The notes under the pieces are model-generated. The model worked only from the letters and a program-made list of their open reading frames with translations, was not told the origin of the DNA and made no database searches. Shown in pieces: positions 1 to 8,967 of a stretch of 64,000 bases of DNA. Each line of letters begins with the position of its first letter. The first letter of the stretch is position 1. The position numbers were made by a program, and so were the translations under genes. Source of the DNA: Caballeronia sp. INDeC2 (GTDB lineage: Bacteria > Pseudomonadota > Gammaproteobacteria > Burkholderiales > Burkholderiaceae); contig NZ_JALQDG010000003.1 of NCBI RefSeq assembly GCF_023631325.1, positions 434,001 through 498,000 of the forward strand, in the 5' to 3' direction.

Positions 1-1220
1 TCACGCACCGCGCCTTGCAGGGTGAAGCGCTCGCGCTCGAAGTGGTGAACTGCTTCTGCGCCATCCTCGGCACGTTCTCCGGCAATATCGCGGTGACGCT
101 GGGCGCGCTGGGCGGCATCTATATCGGCGGCGGCATCGTGCTGAAGCTCGGCGAACTGTTCCACAAGTCGCCGTTTCGCGAGCGTTTCGAAGCGAAGGGG
201 CGCTTTCAGCAATATTTGTCGGGCATTCCCACGTACATCATCACGGCGGAATATCCGGCGTTTCTCGGCGTGTCCGCGATTCTCTCCGAGCAGCTGTCGA
301 ATCGCGCGAACAGCGGTTCGTCGGCGGTGTTCGAACGCATCCGTCAGATGCGAGATGCGTTGACGCCCGCAGAGCGGCGGGTCGCCGATCTCGCGCTCAA
401 TCATCCGCGCTCGATCATCAACGATCCGATCATCGACATTGCGCGCAAGGCGGACGTGAGCCAGCCAACCGTGATTCGCTTTTGCCGCTCGCTCGGCTGC
501 CAGGGTTTGTCCGATTTCAAGCTGAAGCTCGCGACGGGCCTGACCGGCACGATTCCGGTGAGCCACAGCCAGGTGCATCTCGGCGACACGGCCACCGATT
601 TCGGCGCGAAGGTGCTCGACAACACCGTGTCCGCGATCCTGCAGTTACGCGAGCATCTGAACTTCGAAAACGTCGAGCGCGCGATCGATATCCTGAACGG
701 CGCGCGGCGCATCGAGTTTTACGGGCTCGGGAATTCGAACATCGTCGCGCAGGACGCGCACTACAAGTTCTTCCGCTTCGGCATTCCGACCATCGCGTAC
801 GGCGATCTGTACATGCAGGCGGCCTCCGCGGCGCTGCTCGGCAAGGGCGATGTGATCGTGGCTGTGTCGAAGTCGGGCAGGGCGCCCGAGCTTTTGCGCG
901 TGCTCGAAGTGGCGATGCAACAGGGCGCGACGGTTATTGCGATCACGTCGAGCAACACGCCGCTCGCCAAGCGCGCGACGGTGGCGCTGGAGACGGATCA
1001 CATCGAGATTCGCGAGTCGCAGCTTTCGATGATCTCGCGCATCCTGCATCTCGTGATCATCGACATTCTCGCGGTCGGCGTGGCGATTCGCCGGGCCGCG
1101 CCGAAGCCGGGCGCGAAGATCGGCGAGACGGTCGCGAAAGCGCGTCAATCGAGCGATGACGATGCCGCAGCCGTGCTCGACTGGCTGAGCCACGGCGCGT
1201 CGGGCATGGCGCGCGATTAG
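1..1220 (+). CDS. glk: Bifunctional glucokinase / RpiR-HexR family regulator, 5' partial
   Basis: The reading frame is open from the window edge, so the start lies upstream. About 95 residues of a bacterial glucokinase C-terminus are visible, including the glycine-rich [10 protein letters not shown] segment. They are followed by an RpiR-type helix-turn-helix ([19 protein letters not shown]) and a SIS sugar-phosphate-binding domain ([12 protein letters not shown] ... [13 protein letters not shown]). The expected reaction is ATP-dependent glucose phosphorylation; the regulator half should sense a sugar phosphate such as KDPG, as HexR does. This fusion is known in Burkholderia. A strong terminator follows the stop codon. 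Confidence 0.9.
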   Translation, partial: THRALQGEALALEVVNCFCAILGTFSGNIAVTLGALGGIYIGGGIVLKLGELFHKSPFRERFEAKGRFQQYLSGIPTYIITAEYPAFLGVSAILSEQLSNRANSGSSAVFERIRQMRDALTPAERRVADLALNHPRSIINDPIIDIARKADVSQPTVIRFCRSLGCQGLSDFKLKLATGLTGTIPVSHSQVHLGDTATDFGAKVLDNTVSAILQLREHLNFENVERAIDILNGARRIEFYGLGNSNIVAQDAHYKFFRFGIPTIAYGDLYMQAASAALLGKGDVIVAVSKSGRAPELLRVLEVAMQQGATVIAITSSNTPLAKRATVALETDHIEIRESQLSMISRILHLVIIDILAVGVAIRRAAPKPGAKIGETVAKARQSSDDDAAAVLDWLSHGASGMARD

Positions 1221-1244
1221 CCGCGCTCTCGCGTCAAGGAAAAA

Positions 1245-1275
1245 GGCCGCCGATGTGAACATCGGCGGCCTTTTT
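1245..1275 (+). terminator. Rho-independent terminator of glk-hexR
   Basis: Ten-base perfect stem GGCCGCCGAT / ATCGGCGGCC with a 6-nt loop, followed by TTTTT, 25 bases after the glk-hexR stop. Confidence 0.9.
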
Positions 1276-1292
1276 CATGGGCTTTCTCGGCC

Positions 1293-1322
1293 AAAAAAAG
1301 TGCGATCCGCGTTTGGATCGCA
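1293..1322 (-). terminator. Terminator of the first porin gene
   Basis: Read on the minus strand, TGCGATCC and GGATCGCA form an 8-bp stem followed by a run of T (seven A on the plus strand at 1293-1299). It lies about 70 bases past the porin stop. Confidence 0.8.
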
Positions 1323-1390
1323 CCGCCGGTCGCCGCTCGCAGTAGCGTGAAACTCTCTCTTTGAAGCTAAGGCGCGTTTAGCTTCGCCGA

Positions 1391-2524
1391 TCAGAACGAA
1401 TGCTGGATGCCCGCATAGACGCCGCTCTGGCTGTGGCCGGCGAGCGGGTTGTCCGTCGCGGCGGACGAGCCGAAATCGTTGGCGTTCAGGCCGTAGTTCG
1501 CGGTCTTGCTGTTGCGCACGGTTGCAACTTGCAGATCGAGCAGGGTGCGCTTTGACAGGTTGTACGAACCACCGAGGGTGTAGATGGTCGCGTTGCCCGC
1601 GCCGTTGTTGCCGTTGACGTGATAAACCGCGCCGATCAGTGCCGCGGCCGGTGTCATCTGCCACGTGACGCCGCCCCATTCGTGATCGAGTGCGGTCGGC
1701 TGACCGGGCAATTGACCCGTCATGCCAGACGTGCGGATCGCCTGATAGCCTCCTTGCAGCTTGAACTGGCCGAGGAACACGTTGAGCATCGCGGTGTACT
1801 CGCGCGAATACGAGTAGGCGCCGTTGTTCAGGCCGTAGTCGCCGCCGAGCGTGCCGTCCGCCCGATTGCGGATCTCGTCATAAAGACCGCGCACCTGGAA
1901 GATCGGCGACGTGTACGTGATCTGCGCGCCCGCTTCACGGCCTTGCGCGGTGGTGCCGTTACCGTTCCAGTTGGTCGCGTTGGAGAACGCGTACTGGCCG
2001 TAGAAGTCGAAGCCCGCGACCTTCGGCGACTGGTACGACACGTTGTTGCTCGTTTGCGGCCAGTTGCGGCCACGCACGAGCGACGCCGACGACCAGTTCG
2101 ATTGGCCGAACGGATCGAAGTCCCACACGCCGTTCGAGATGAAGAGTTCACGGCCCAGCAGCACCGTACCGAACTGGTTGTTCGCGATACCGACCGTTGC
2201 CCAGCGATTGAAGAGACCGCCGCCGCTCGGACCTTGACCCGACATGGTGTTGAAGCTGCCTTCCAGCTGGAACACGGCGCGGTTGCCGCCGCCCAGATTC
2301 TCGCTTCCCTTCATGCCCCACAAGCTCGTGCCCCAATCGCCGCTTTCCGCCCTGAAGCGATGCGACGTGCCGGTGGCCGCGCCGTTCAGACCGGCGCCCG
2401 TCGGCACGCCGTTCATGTACTCGAGCCCCGCGTCCAGACGGCCATACAGCGTCACGCTGCCTTGAGCATGCGCCGCAGCGCTGAACGCCAATAGCGCGGC
2501 CGAAGCGAGCAAAACCTTCTTCAT
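1391..2524 (-). CDS. Gram-negative trimeric porin, copy 1
   Basis: 377-residue outer-membrane porin of the Burkholderia/Neisseria type. It has a classic signal peptide (MKKVLLASAALLAFSAAAHA, cut before QGSVTLYGRLDAG) and the C-terminal phenylalanine (IQHSF) recognised by the BAM machinery. The upstream GGAGG fits the second of two adjacent ATG codons, so start 2524 is preferred over 2527. A long in-frame extension exists upstream but has no ribosome site. The gene is a tandem paralogue of the next porin; most of the sequence and the leader are shared. Its role should be diffusion of small hydrophilic solutes; selectivity cannot be read from the sequence. Confidence 0.93.
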   Translation of the reverse strand: MKKVLLASAALLAFSAAAHAQGSVTLYGRLDAGLEYMNGVPTGAGLNGAATGTSHRFRAESGDWGTSLWGMKGSENLGGGNRAVFQLEGSFNTMSGQGPSGGGLFNRWATVGIANNQFGTVLLGRELFISNGVWDFDPFGQSNWSSASLVRGRNWPQTSNNVSYQSPKVAGFDFYGQYAFSNATNWNGNGTTAQGREAGAQITYTSPIFQVRGLYDEIRNRADGTLGGDYGLNNGAYSYSREYTAMLNVFLGQFKLQGGYQAIRTSGMTGQLPGQPTALDHEWGGVTWQMTPAAALIGAVYHVNGNNGAGNATIYTLGGSYNLSKRTLLDLQVATVRNSKTANYGLNANDFGSSAATDNPLAGHSQSGVYAGIQHSF

Positions 2525-2659
2525 CATCTCCTCCAAATCTCTGTCGAAAATTGAACCAACGGTTGCTGTCTGGCTCGATGCGAGCGCATCGAGCCGAACA
2601 CGGGTATCGAGAACGACACGCGCGAAGGTGCGCGCGACGAAGCGTCGCGACGAGCCGCG

Positions 2660-2765
2660 ATTGGCGTCGTTCCTCGGTTTTTTGAAAGATTGTGAAGTAG
2701 AACTACGTTTTAGGAGGCGCAGTTTTGTAGTTTTGATTGCCGATTTGACAAATGTCGTGTGCGAG
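2660..2765 (-). promoter_or_regulatory. Conserved upstream region of porin copy 1
   Basis: This AT-richer stretch resembles the region before the second porin (about 4240-4345). Shared elements on the plus strand are GTTCCTC(G/A)GTTT, GAAGTA(G/A)AACTAC and (A/G)ATTT(A/G)ACAAA. Conservation outside the coding sequence implies the promoter and untranslated leader were duplicated with the gene. A minus-strand TTGTCA near 2749 is a possible -35, but I see no convincing -10. Confidence 0.5.
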
Positions 2766-2834
2766 CGAAAAAGCTTCCGCATCGAAGTTCGTCATGCTAA
2801 GCAAGGCCCGTCGGGAAAAATCGCGCGTCCAAAT

Positions 2835-2870
2835 AAAAAACGGTGCGATACCCTTTCGGGCACCGCACCG
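2835..2870 (-). terminator. Terminator of the second porin gene
   Basis: Minus-strand stem CGGTGCG ... CGCACCG (plus strand 2841-2870) followed by TTTTTTATTT. It lies 63 bases past the stop of porin copy 2 and upstream of porin copy 1, so each porin should be its own transcription unit. Confidence 0.85.
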
Positions 2871-2932
2871 ATACGCGCCTCTCGCAGCAGCGTGAAAACC
2901 TTCTAAAAAGACTCTTCGGTCAGACTCGCCGG

Positions 2933-4081
2933 TTAGAACGAGTGCTGGATACCTGCGTACACGCCCGTCTGGCTGTGGCCGGGGAACGGGTTGTCCGTCG
3001 AAGCAGCCGAGCCGTAGTTGTTGGCGTTCAGGCCGTAGTTCGCGGTCTTGCTGTTCTGCACCGTCGCGACCTGAAGATCGAGCAGGGTGCGCTTGGACAG
3101 GTTGTACGAGCCGCCGACCGTGTAGATGGTCGCGTTACCCGCGCCGTTGTTGCCGTTCACGTGGTAGACCGCGGCGATCAGCGCTGCCGCCGGCGTTGCT
3201 TGCCACGTCACGCCGCCCCACTCGTGATCGAGCGTGGTCGGCTGGCCAGGCAGCTGACCCGTCATGCCCGAGCTGCGGATTGCCTGGTAAGCGCCCTGAA
3301 CCTTGAACTGGCCGAGGAACACGTTGAACATCGCCGTGTACTCGCGCGAGTAGCCGTAGACGCCGTTGCCGCCCGTGCCGCCGTCGATCGCGTTGTACAC
3401 GCCGCCCAGCGTGCCGTTTGCGGGGTTGCGGATTTCGTCGTACATACCGCGGATCTGGAAGAGCGGCGTCGTGTAGGTGACGTACGCGCCAGCTTCACGG
3501 CCTTGCGGCGTCGTGCCGTTACCGTTCCAGTTCGTCGCGTTGGAGAGCGAGTACTGACCGTAGAAGTCGAGGCCCGCGAACTTCGGCGACTGGTACGAAA
3601 TGTTGTTGCTCGACTGCGGCCAGTTGCGGCCACGCACGAGCGATGCCGACGACCAGTTCGACTGGCCGAACGGATCGAAGTCCCACACGCCGTTCGCGAT
3701 GAAGAGCTCGCGACCCAGCAACAGGGTACCGAACTGGTTGTTCGCGATACCGACTGTCGCCCAGCGATTGAAGAGACCGCCGCCGCCCGGGCCTTGACCC
3801 GTCATGGTGTTGAAGCTGCCTTCCAACTGGAAGACGGCGCGGTAGCCGCCGCCCAGATCTTCGACGCCCTTCAAACCCCACAAGCTCGTGCCCCAGTCAC
3901 CGCTTTCCGCCTTGAAGCGGTGCGAAGTGCCGGTGGCAGGCGCGCCGGCCGGACCGGTCGGCACACCGTTCATATATTCGAGCCCCGCGTCCAGGCGGCC
4001 ATACAGCGTCACGCTGCTTTGAGCGTGCGCGACCGCGCTGAACGTCAGCAGTGCTGCCGACGCGAGCAAAGCTTTCTTCAT
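2933..4081 (-). CDS. Gram-negative trimeric porin, copy 2
   Basis: 382-residue paralogue of the 1391-2524 porin. It has the signal peptide MKKALLASAALLTFSAVAHA and ends in IQHSF. The same GGAGGAGATGATGAA start context is present, so 4081 is preferred over 4084. Differences cluster in loop-like stretches, for example an insertion around YNAIDGGTGGNGVYG, as expected for surface loops that set selectivity or escape phage and antibodies. It has its own leader and terminator. Confidence 0.93.
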   Translation of the reverse strand: MKKALLASAALLTFSAVAHAQSSVTLYGRLDAGLEYMNGVPTGPAGAPATGTSHRFKAESGDWGTSLWGLKGVEDLGGGYRAVFQLEGSFNTMTGQGPGGGGLFNRWATVGIANNQFGTLLLGRELFIANGVWDFDPFGQSNWSSASLVRGRNWPQSSNNISYQSPKFAGLDFYGQYSLSNATNWNGNGTTPQGREAGAYVTYTTPLFQIRGMYDEIRNPANGTLGGVYNAIDGGTGGNGVYGYSREYTAMFNVFLGQFKVQGAYQAIRSSGMTGQLPGQPTTLDHEWGGVTWQATPAAALIAAVYHVNGNNGAGNATIYTVGGSYNLSKRTLLDLQVATVQNSKTANYGLNANNYGSAASTDNPFPGHSQTGVYAGIQHSF

Positions 4082-4570
4082 CATCTCCTCCAACCCTGTC
4101 AAGAAATAGAACCCAAGTGCTGCCGTGTGGTTCGATGCGAGCGCACCCAACCGAAAATTGTTTTCAGAGGAAGGACACGCGGGCTGTGGTGCTTGTGGCG
4201 ATTCGCGCGTCGTGGGCGCGAACCTGACGCCGACCCGTCGATCGGTGCCGTTCCTCAGTTTCTTTTGGACTTTTGAAGTAAAACTACTTTTTGCGTACTT
4301 CGTTTTGGTACTTTCGTTACCAATTTAACAAAATACGTTATAACCGCCAAAGAAATTTGACGTTCGGCGAGCGTGTGTGTCAAAAATGCAATGCCCACGT
4401 GGTAGACACGCTACCCACAGGATGGGAAACATCCCGCAAACCCTTATCCCATCAGGGCTTTAGCGTCATGTAAGTTTCAGAGTCGGGTTTGTCGCCTATT
4501 GACGCGCATGCGTCGTAGCGCTAGGTCGTCGAAGGGCGCGAAAGAGGCCGATGCAACTGCGCCCGGACGC
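4082..4570. other. Intergenic region between porin copy 2 and hisP
   Basis: About 490 bases with no supported gene. The part at 4240-4345 holds the porin leader/promoter elements shared with porin copy 1. It is AT-rich for this window. I see nothing further in it. Confidence 0.5.
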
Positions 4571-4597
4571 AAAAAAAGCGCCTCTGGGGCGCCTTTT
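4571..4597 (-). terminator. Terminator of the hisQMP operon
   Basis: On the minus strand a GGCGCC ... GGCGC stem is followed by a run of seven T (plus-strand A at 4571-4577), about 50 bases after the hisP stop. Confidence 0.75.
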
Positions 4598-4645
4598 CTG
4601 GAGTGGATGGTTGCCGAAACTGCCTCTCGGCTGCGAGCGCGAACT

Positions 4646-5425
4646 TTACTTCAGACTACCCGACAGGAACTGTTTCAGGCGCTCGCTCTTCGTGTTGACG
4701 AAGACATCGTCGGGATGGCCTTCCTCCTCGATGCGCCCCTGATGCAGGAACACGACGTGATTCGACACGTTGCGTGCAAACGCCATCTCGTGCGTCACGA
4801 CGATCATCGTGCGGCCTTCTTCGGCGAGCGTCTGCATGACCTTCAGCACTTCGCCGACGAGCTCCGGGTCGAGCGCGGAAGTCGGTTCGTCGAAGAGCAT
4901 GACGTCGGGGTGCATCGCGAGCGCGCGCGCGATGGCCACGCGCTGCTGCTGCCCGCCCGACAAATGCGACGGATACTGCTTCTCCACGCGCGGCGCGAGC
5001 CCGACCTTTTCCAGATACGTACGCGCGCGTTCCTCCGCTTCCTTCTTCGAGAGCCCGAGCACGTTCACGGGCGCCTCGATCACGTTCTCCAGCACGTTCA
5101 TGTGCGACCACAGGTTGAAGTGCTGGAAGACCATCGACAACTTCGAGCGAACTTGCCGCAGTTGCTGCTGGTCCGCCGCCTTCAGCGCGCCGGTCTTGTC
5201 CTTCATCGTGCGGACTTCGGCGCCGTCGACGAAGATGCGCCCCTGGTTCGGCTGCTCCAGGAAGTTGATACAGCGCAGCATCGTGCTCTTGCCCGAACCG
5301 GACGAACCGATGATGCTGATCACGTCGCCGGCCTTCGCCTTGAGCGAAACGCCCTTCAGGACTTCGTTGCTGCCGTACTGCTTGTGAATATCGTCGACGA
5401 AAAGCTTGTGCATCTGGGAATTCAT
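4646..5425 (-). CDS. hisP: Polar amino-acid ABC transporter ATP-binding protein, HisP type
   Basis: 259-residue ATPase, the usual length for HisP/GlnQ. Walker A (GSSGSGKST), signature (LSGGQQQR), Walker B ([12 protein letters not shown]) and the switch histidine (VVTHEMAFA) are all intact. It should power uptake of basic amino acids (histidine, lysine, arginine, ornithine) through HisQ and HisM. Start 5425 is supported by AAGGA seven bases upstream. It is last in a three-gene minus-strand operon with 27-base gaps and ends in a terminator. Substrate is inferred from family resemblance only. Confidence 0.92.
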   Translation of the reverse strand: MNSQMHKLFVDDIHKQYGSNEVLKGVSLKAKAGDVISIIGSSGSGKSTMLRCINFLEQPNQGRIFVDGAEVRTMKDKTGALKAADQQQLRQVRSKLSMVFQHFNLWSHMNVLENVIEAPVNVLGLSKKEAEERARTYLEKVGLAPRVEKQYPSHLSGGQQQRVAIARALAMHPDVMLFDEPTSALDPELVGEVLKVMQTLAEEGRTMIVVTHEMAFARNVSNHVVFLHQGRIEEEGHPDDVFVNTKSERLKQFLSGSLK

Positions 5426-5452
5426 GAAGGGTCCTTGGCTGACTCGATGGTC

Positions 5453-6166
5453 TCATTTGCCTTGCGGCCGCAAATAAGCGAGCCAGCGATGCTCGGCGCG
5501 GCGGAACAGCCACACGAGCGCGAACGAAATGCAGAGATAGAGCAGGGCGGCGATGCCGAACGCCTCGAACGACTTGTACGTCGCCGAATTTACGTCGCGC
5601 GCGATCTTGAGGATGTCCGGCACGGTCGCCGTGAACGCGACGGTGGTCGCGTGCAGCATCAGAATGACTTCATTGCTGTAGTACGGCAGCGCGCGTCTCA
5701 ACGCCGACGGAAGAATCACCCGTCGATACAGCGTGAAACCCGACATGCCGTACGCGCGCGCAGCTTCGATCTCGCCGTAGGGCGTCGCCTTGATCGCGCC
5801 CGCGAAAATCTCCGTCGTGTAGGCGCAGGTGTTGAGCGTGAAGGCGAGCAGCGTGCAGTTCATGCCTCTGCGGAAGAACTCGGCGAGCGGCAGGGAATCG
5901 CGCACGACCTGCAGGCTGTACAGACCCGTGTAGCAGAGCAGCAGCTGCACGTAGAGCGGCGTGCCGCGAAAGACGTACGTATAGAGCCACACCGAGCGCG
6001 ACAGCAGCTTGTTCTTCGACACTCGCGCGACCGCGAGCGGCACCGACAGACAAAAGCCGAGGCCAATGGAGATGACGAGCAGCCACATCGTGATCGCGAG
6101 ACCGGTGATGCGGTAGCCGTCGGTAAAGAGGTAGTTCTTCCAGTATTCCTGGATGATTTCGATCAT
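5453..6166 (-). CDS. hisM: Polar amino-acid ABC transporter permease, HisM type
   Basis: 237-residue inner-membrane permease of the histidine/lysine/arginine/ornithine family with several hydrophobic helices. It carries the FRGTPLYVQLLL region and the EAA-loop-like EIEAARAYGMSGFTLYRRVILPSALRRALP, which docks on the ATPase. It lies between hisQ and hisP with 27 bases on each side and should form the heterodimeric channel with HisQ. Confidence 0.9.
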   Translation of the reverse strand: MIEIIQEYWKNYLFTDGYRITGLAITMWLLVISIGLGFCLSVPLAVARVSKNKLLSRSVWLYTYVFRGTPLYVQLLLCYTGLYSLQVVRDSLPLAEFFRRGMNCTLLAFTLNTCAYTTEIFAGAIKATPYGEIEAARAYGMSGFTLYRRVILPSALRRALPYYSNEVILMLHATTVAFTATVPDILKIARDVNSATYKSFEAFGIAALLYLCISFALVWLFRRAEHRWLAYLRPQGK

Positions 6167-6193
6167 GATCCCTGCCGCTCTTGAATGGACCGA

Positions 6194-6880
6194 TTAGAGG
6201 TCGGCCTTGCGCACGCCGATGGAATAGCGCCGCTCCAGCCAGATCAGCACGAAATTCGAGATCGTGGTGATCGCGAGATAGATCGCGCCCGCGAGTAACG
6301 TGAAGAAGAAGAAGCGCAGCGTGCCCTTGCCCGCGTCTTGCGAAGCCTTGACGACATCCGCGAGACCGATGATCGACACGAGCGCCGTCGCCTTGACCAT
6401 CACCTGCCAGTTGTTGCCGATGCCCGGCAGCGCGAAACGCATCATCTGCGGAAACATGATGCGCGAGAAGGTCTGCCACGGTGTCATGCCGTAGGCCGCG
6501 CCCGCTTCGAGCTGGCCGCGCGGCACGGAGAGAAACGCGCCGCGGAAGGTTTCGGTGAAATACGCGCCGTAAATGAAGCCGAGGACCAGAATGCCGGCGA
6601 GGAACGGATCGATGTCGATCTGATCCCAGCCCACCGCGTCCGTGAAGAGGTTCAGCCAGATCTGGATGCTGTAGAACAGCAGGAGCATCAGCACGAGGTC
6701 GGGCACGCCGCGGATGAGCGTCGTGTAGACGGTGCCGAAGCCCGACGCCACACGATTTTTCGACAGCTTAGCCGCCGCGCCGATCAGGCCGATCACAAAG
6801 GCGAACACGAGCGACAGCACCGCCAGCTTGACGGTCTGCCAGGTGCCCGCGAGGATCAGCGGGCCGTAGCCTTGCAACAT
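6194..6880 (-). CDS. hisQ: Polar amino-acid ABC transporter permease, HisQ type
   Basis: 228-residue permease, first gene of the hisQMP operon. Family motifs include TLIRGVPDLVLMLLLFYS and the EAA loop QLEAGAAYGMTPWQTFSRIMFPQMM. AAGGA lies upstream of the start. No periplasmic binding protein gene (hisJ/argT) is found beside it, although one commonly accompanies this operon; the next gene upstream is a pirin on the other strand. The binding protein must be encoded elsewhere or shared. Confidence 0.9.
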   Translation of the reverse strand: MLQGYGPLILAGTWQTVKLAVLSLVFAFVIGLIGAAAKLSKNRVASGFGTVYTTLIRGVPDLVLMLLLFYSIQIWLNLFTDAVGWDQIDIDPFLAGILVLGFIYGAYFTETFRGAFLSVPRGQLEAGAAYGMTPWQTFSRIMFPQMMRFALPGIGNNWQVMVKATALVSIIGLADVVKASQDAGKGTLRFFFFTLLAGAIYLAITTISNFVLIWLERRYSIGVRKADL

Positions 6881-7356
6881 GTTGATTCCTTGGTAAGGTG
6901 CCTAACGTGCATGGAGTGCGACGAGCGCGGTGCGCGGCGGTCGTTCGCGCGATGCGTCCCGGCGGTCGTACCCGTGGACGACAAAGCGGCGCGCGATACG
7001 AATGTAATCATGTCTCTTCCCGGCCGGGCGGCGCGCTTTTCCGCGCGTTTCGGCTGTCTTTCTCCGGCTCGCGCCTGCTTTGGGCCAGCGGTCGGTATTC
7101 TATGTGGTCAAAATTGCGGGCTCGCGATTGTCGGTTTTCCTGACGCCTCGGCCCATTGCGGCTGTCGCCATCCGTCGCCACCCTGAAAAGCGCGGTATTT
7201 TACCCGAAGCCGGCGAGCGCGCGAGGGCGAACCCGGAAGAGTCCGATTACGTGCATGGGTAGAACGATGTAGTGCCTTTGGGCGCGTTGTTCCGAAGCGG
7301 CGTCGCCCTTACATTCTCTCCATCGCAAATCAACGCCTCGGGCGGGAGCAAACATC
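6881..7356. other. Intergenic region, hisQ promoter side
   Basis: About 475 bases between divergent hisQ and the pirin gene. Open frames here have no ribosome site or recognisable product. It presumably holds both promoters; I cannot assign elements confidently. Confidence 0.4.
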
Positions 7357-8055
7357 ATGTTCGAGATTCGCCGCAGCAACGATCGGGGCCACGCCAACCA
7401 CGGCTGGCTCGACTCGTATCACAGCTTCTCCTTTGCCGATTACTACGATCCGGAGCACATGCACTTCGGCGCGCTGCGCGTGATCAACGAAGACCGCGTC
7501 GCGGGCGGCCAGGGCTTCGGCGCGCATGGCCATCGCGATATGGAAATCGTGAGTTATGTGCTCGATGGCGCGCTGGCGCACCGCGACAGCATGGGCAACG
7601 GCTCCACGATCCGTCCCGGCGACGTGCAGCGCATGAGCGCCGGCACCGGCGTGCGTCATAGCGAATTCAACGGCTCGCCGACGGACACCGCGCATTTCCT
7701 GCAGATCTGGATCATTCCGGATGCGCCGGGCGGCGCGCCGGGCTATGAGGAGAAGCGCTTCGCCGACGATGAGAAGCGCGGACGGCTGCGTCTGATCGCG
7801 TCGCCGGAAGCCACGGATGGCTCGGTCACGATCGGCGCGGACGCACGGATCTTCGCGGGCCTCTTCAATGGCGACGAGCGCGCGGACTTCGACGTGCCGG
7901 CGGGCCGCCGCGTCTATGTGCACGTGGCGCGCGGCGCGGTGACGGTGAACGGCGAGGCGCTCGGCGCCGGCGACGCCGCGAAGCTCGAGGACGTGTCGAA
8001 GGTCACGCTGGAAAAGGGCGATAACGCGGAGGTGCTGTTGTTCGACCTCGCGTAA
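7357..8055 (+). CDS. Pirin family protein (YhhW-like)
   Basis: 232-residue bicupin. The N-terminal cupin keeps the metal ligands of active pirins and quercetinases: His57 and His59 in AHGHRDME, then His101 and Glu103 in GVRHSEF. Length fits the YhhW branch, some members of which show quercetin 2,3-dioxygenase activity; the physiological substrate is unknown. It is a single gene, divergent from hisQ and convergent with the Spy-like gene, with a shared terminator. Confidence 0.9.
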   Translation: MFEIRRSNDRGHANHGWLDSYHSFSFADYYDPEHMHFGALRVINEDRVAGGQGFGAHGHRDMEIVSYVLDGALAHRDSMGNGSTIRPGDVQRMSAGTGVRHSEFNGSPTDTAHFLQIWIIPDAPGGAPGYEEKRFADDEKRGRLRLIASPEATDGSVTIGADARIFAGLFNGDERADFDVPAGRRVYVHVARGAVTVNGEALGAGDAAKLEDVSKVTLEKGDNAEVLLFDLA

Positions 8056-8070
8056 GTCGTCATCGGCGAT

Positions 8071-8106
8071 AAAAAAAGCCGCGGAGCGCCATGCTCCGCG
8101 GCTTTT
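8071..8106. terminator. Bidirectional terminator between pirin and Spy-like gene
   Basis: Ten-base perfect stem GCCGCGGAGC / GCTCCGCGGC with a 5-nt loop, flanked by seven A on the left and five T on the right, so it can act for both converging genes. Confidence 0.9.
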
Positions 8107-8125
8107 TATTTGCCGCAACCGCCGC

Positions 8126-8722
8126 TTAGGGCTTTGCAGTGGCCGATGCGCCCGCCGCCGCGCCCGGGGCACCCTCTGGGCCGCCGCGGTGCTTGCCCCA
8201 GCGTTCATGCATCTTGTGCTCGTGCTCCCGCATCTTCGCGAAGTGCTTCTTGAGCGCCGTGCTGACGGTCGTCTTCTGCTGGTCGTTCAGGCCGTTGTAG
8301 AAATTGAGCCACGCGGTCGCGGTCTGCTCGCGCAGTTGCGCGTTCTGCGCCTCGATCTTCTGATGCGCCGCGTGCATCGCGTTCAGGTCGAGGATCGGCT
8401 GGCTTTCCATCGACTTGAACTGGTCGCGCATCTGCTTGTGGCTCTCGCGCAGCGCCTGATGATTCTGCTTCATCGTCGTGAGCGCGGTCTGCCAGAGCTT
8501 TTCCTGGTCCGCATTCAGCTTCAACTGGCCGTGCAGCTCGTCCAATTGCTTCTGCATGCGCATTTCCATGCGGTGGCCGCCGGGGCCGCCGTGGCCGCCC
8601 ATCATGGCCGGGCCGCTGGCGGGCGCTGCGGGCGGCGCGTCGTTCGTGGCCGCGTAGGCCGTGCCGAACGTCAGCGCGATTGCAGCAGCGGCGGCGGTGA
8701 GAATGCGATATTGCTTGGCCAT
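8126..8722 (-). CDS. Periplasmic Spy/CpxP-like protein
   Basis: 198 residues with an N-terminal signal peptide (cut near AYA-ATNDA). A Gly/His/Met-rich stretch (MMGGHGGPGGHRMEMRMQ) is followed by a long charged alpha-helical region with LTxxQ-like segments (LNADQEKLW, LNDQQKTTV). This matches the Spy/CpxP/heavy-metal-resistance group of periplasmic chaperones and sensors. It is divergent from an OmpR/EnvZ-type pair, as CpxP is from CpxRA, suggesting it is a target or feedback partner of that system. Exact ligand unknown. Confidence 0.8.
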   Translation of the reverse strand: MAKQYRILTAAAAAIALTFGTAYAATNDAPPAAPASGPAMMGGHGGPGGHRMEMRMQKQLDELHGQLKLNADQEKLWQTALTTMKQNHQALRESHKQMRDQFKSMESQPILDLNAMHAAHQKIEAQNAQLREQTATAWLNFYNGLNDQQKTTVSTALKKHFAKMREHEHKMHERWGKHRGGPEGAPGAAAGASATAKP

Positions 8723-8967
8723 CTTGATACTCCCTTGATTGTTTTCGATGCCGAAGCCACGAGGCCTTGATCGACGTATCGGATGGTGTGTCGAGGTCTT
8801 GCGCTTGTCGGTGAGACACAGCGTAGGGGTTCGCGGCGGCCCGCGTGTTACGGCACGGTTCAGGCTTGTTACGCCGGTTTACGCCCCGCTTTCGTCGTAA
8901 CACCCGGTAACCCTTATGGCATGGCTGTCATCAATCGAGGTCGGACTCACGCGCTAAACTTCATCTC
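8723..8967. promoter_or_regulatory. Divergent promoter region, Spy-like gene / two-component operon
   Basis: 245 bases shared by the Spy-like gene and the response regulator gene; they must include both promoters and probably the regulator's binding site. A GTAACACCCGGTAACCC stretch with two GTAAC(A/C)C copies lies around 8895-8915 and is a possible direct-repeat operator. This is inference only. Confidence 0.35.

Noticed and set aside
2843..4276. Long plus-strand open frame of 477 codons across the second porin
   Set aside because: It is the antisense shadow of the porin gene: arginine-rich, repetitive with the similar shadow over porin copy 1, and without a ribosome site. High-GC coding DNA commonly gives such frames.
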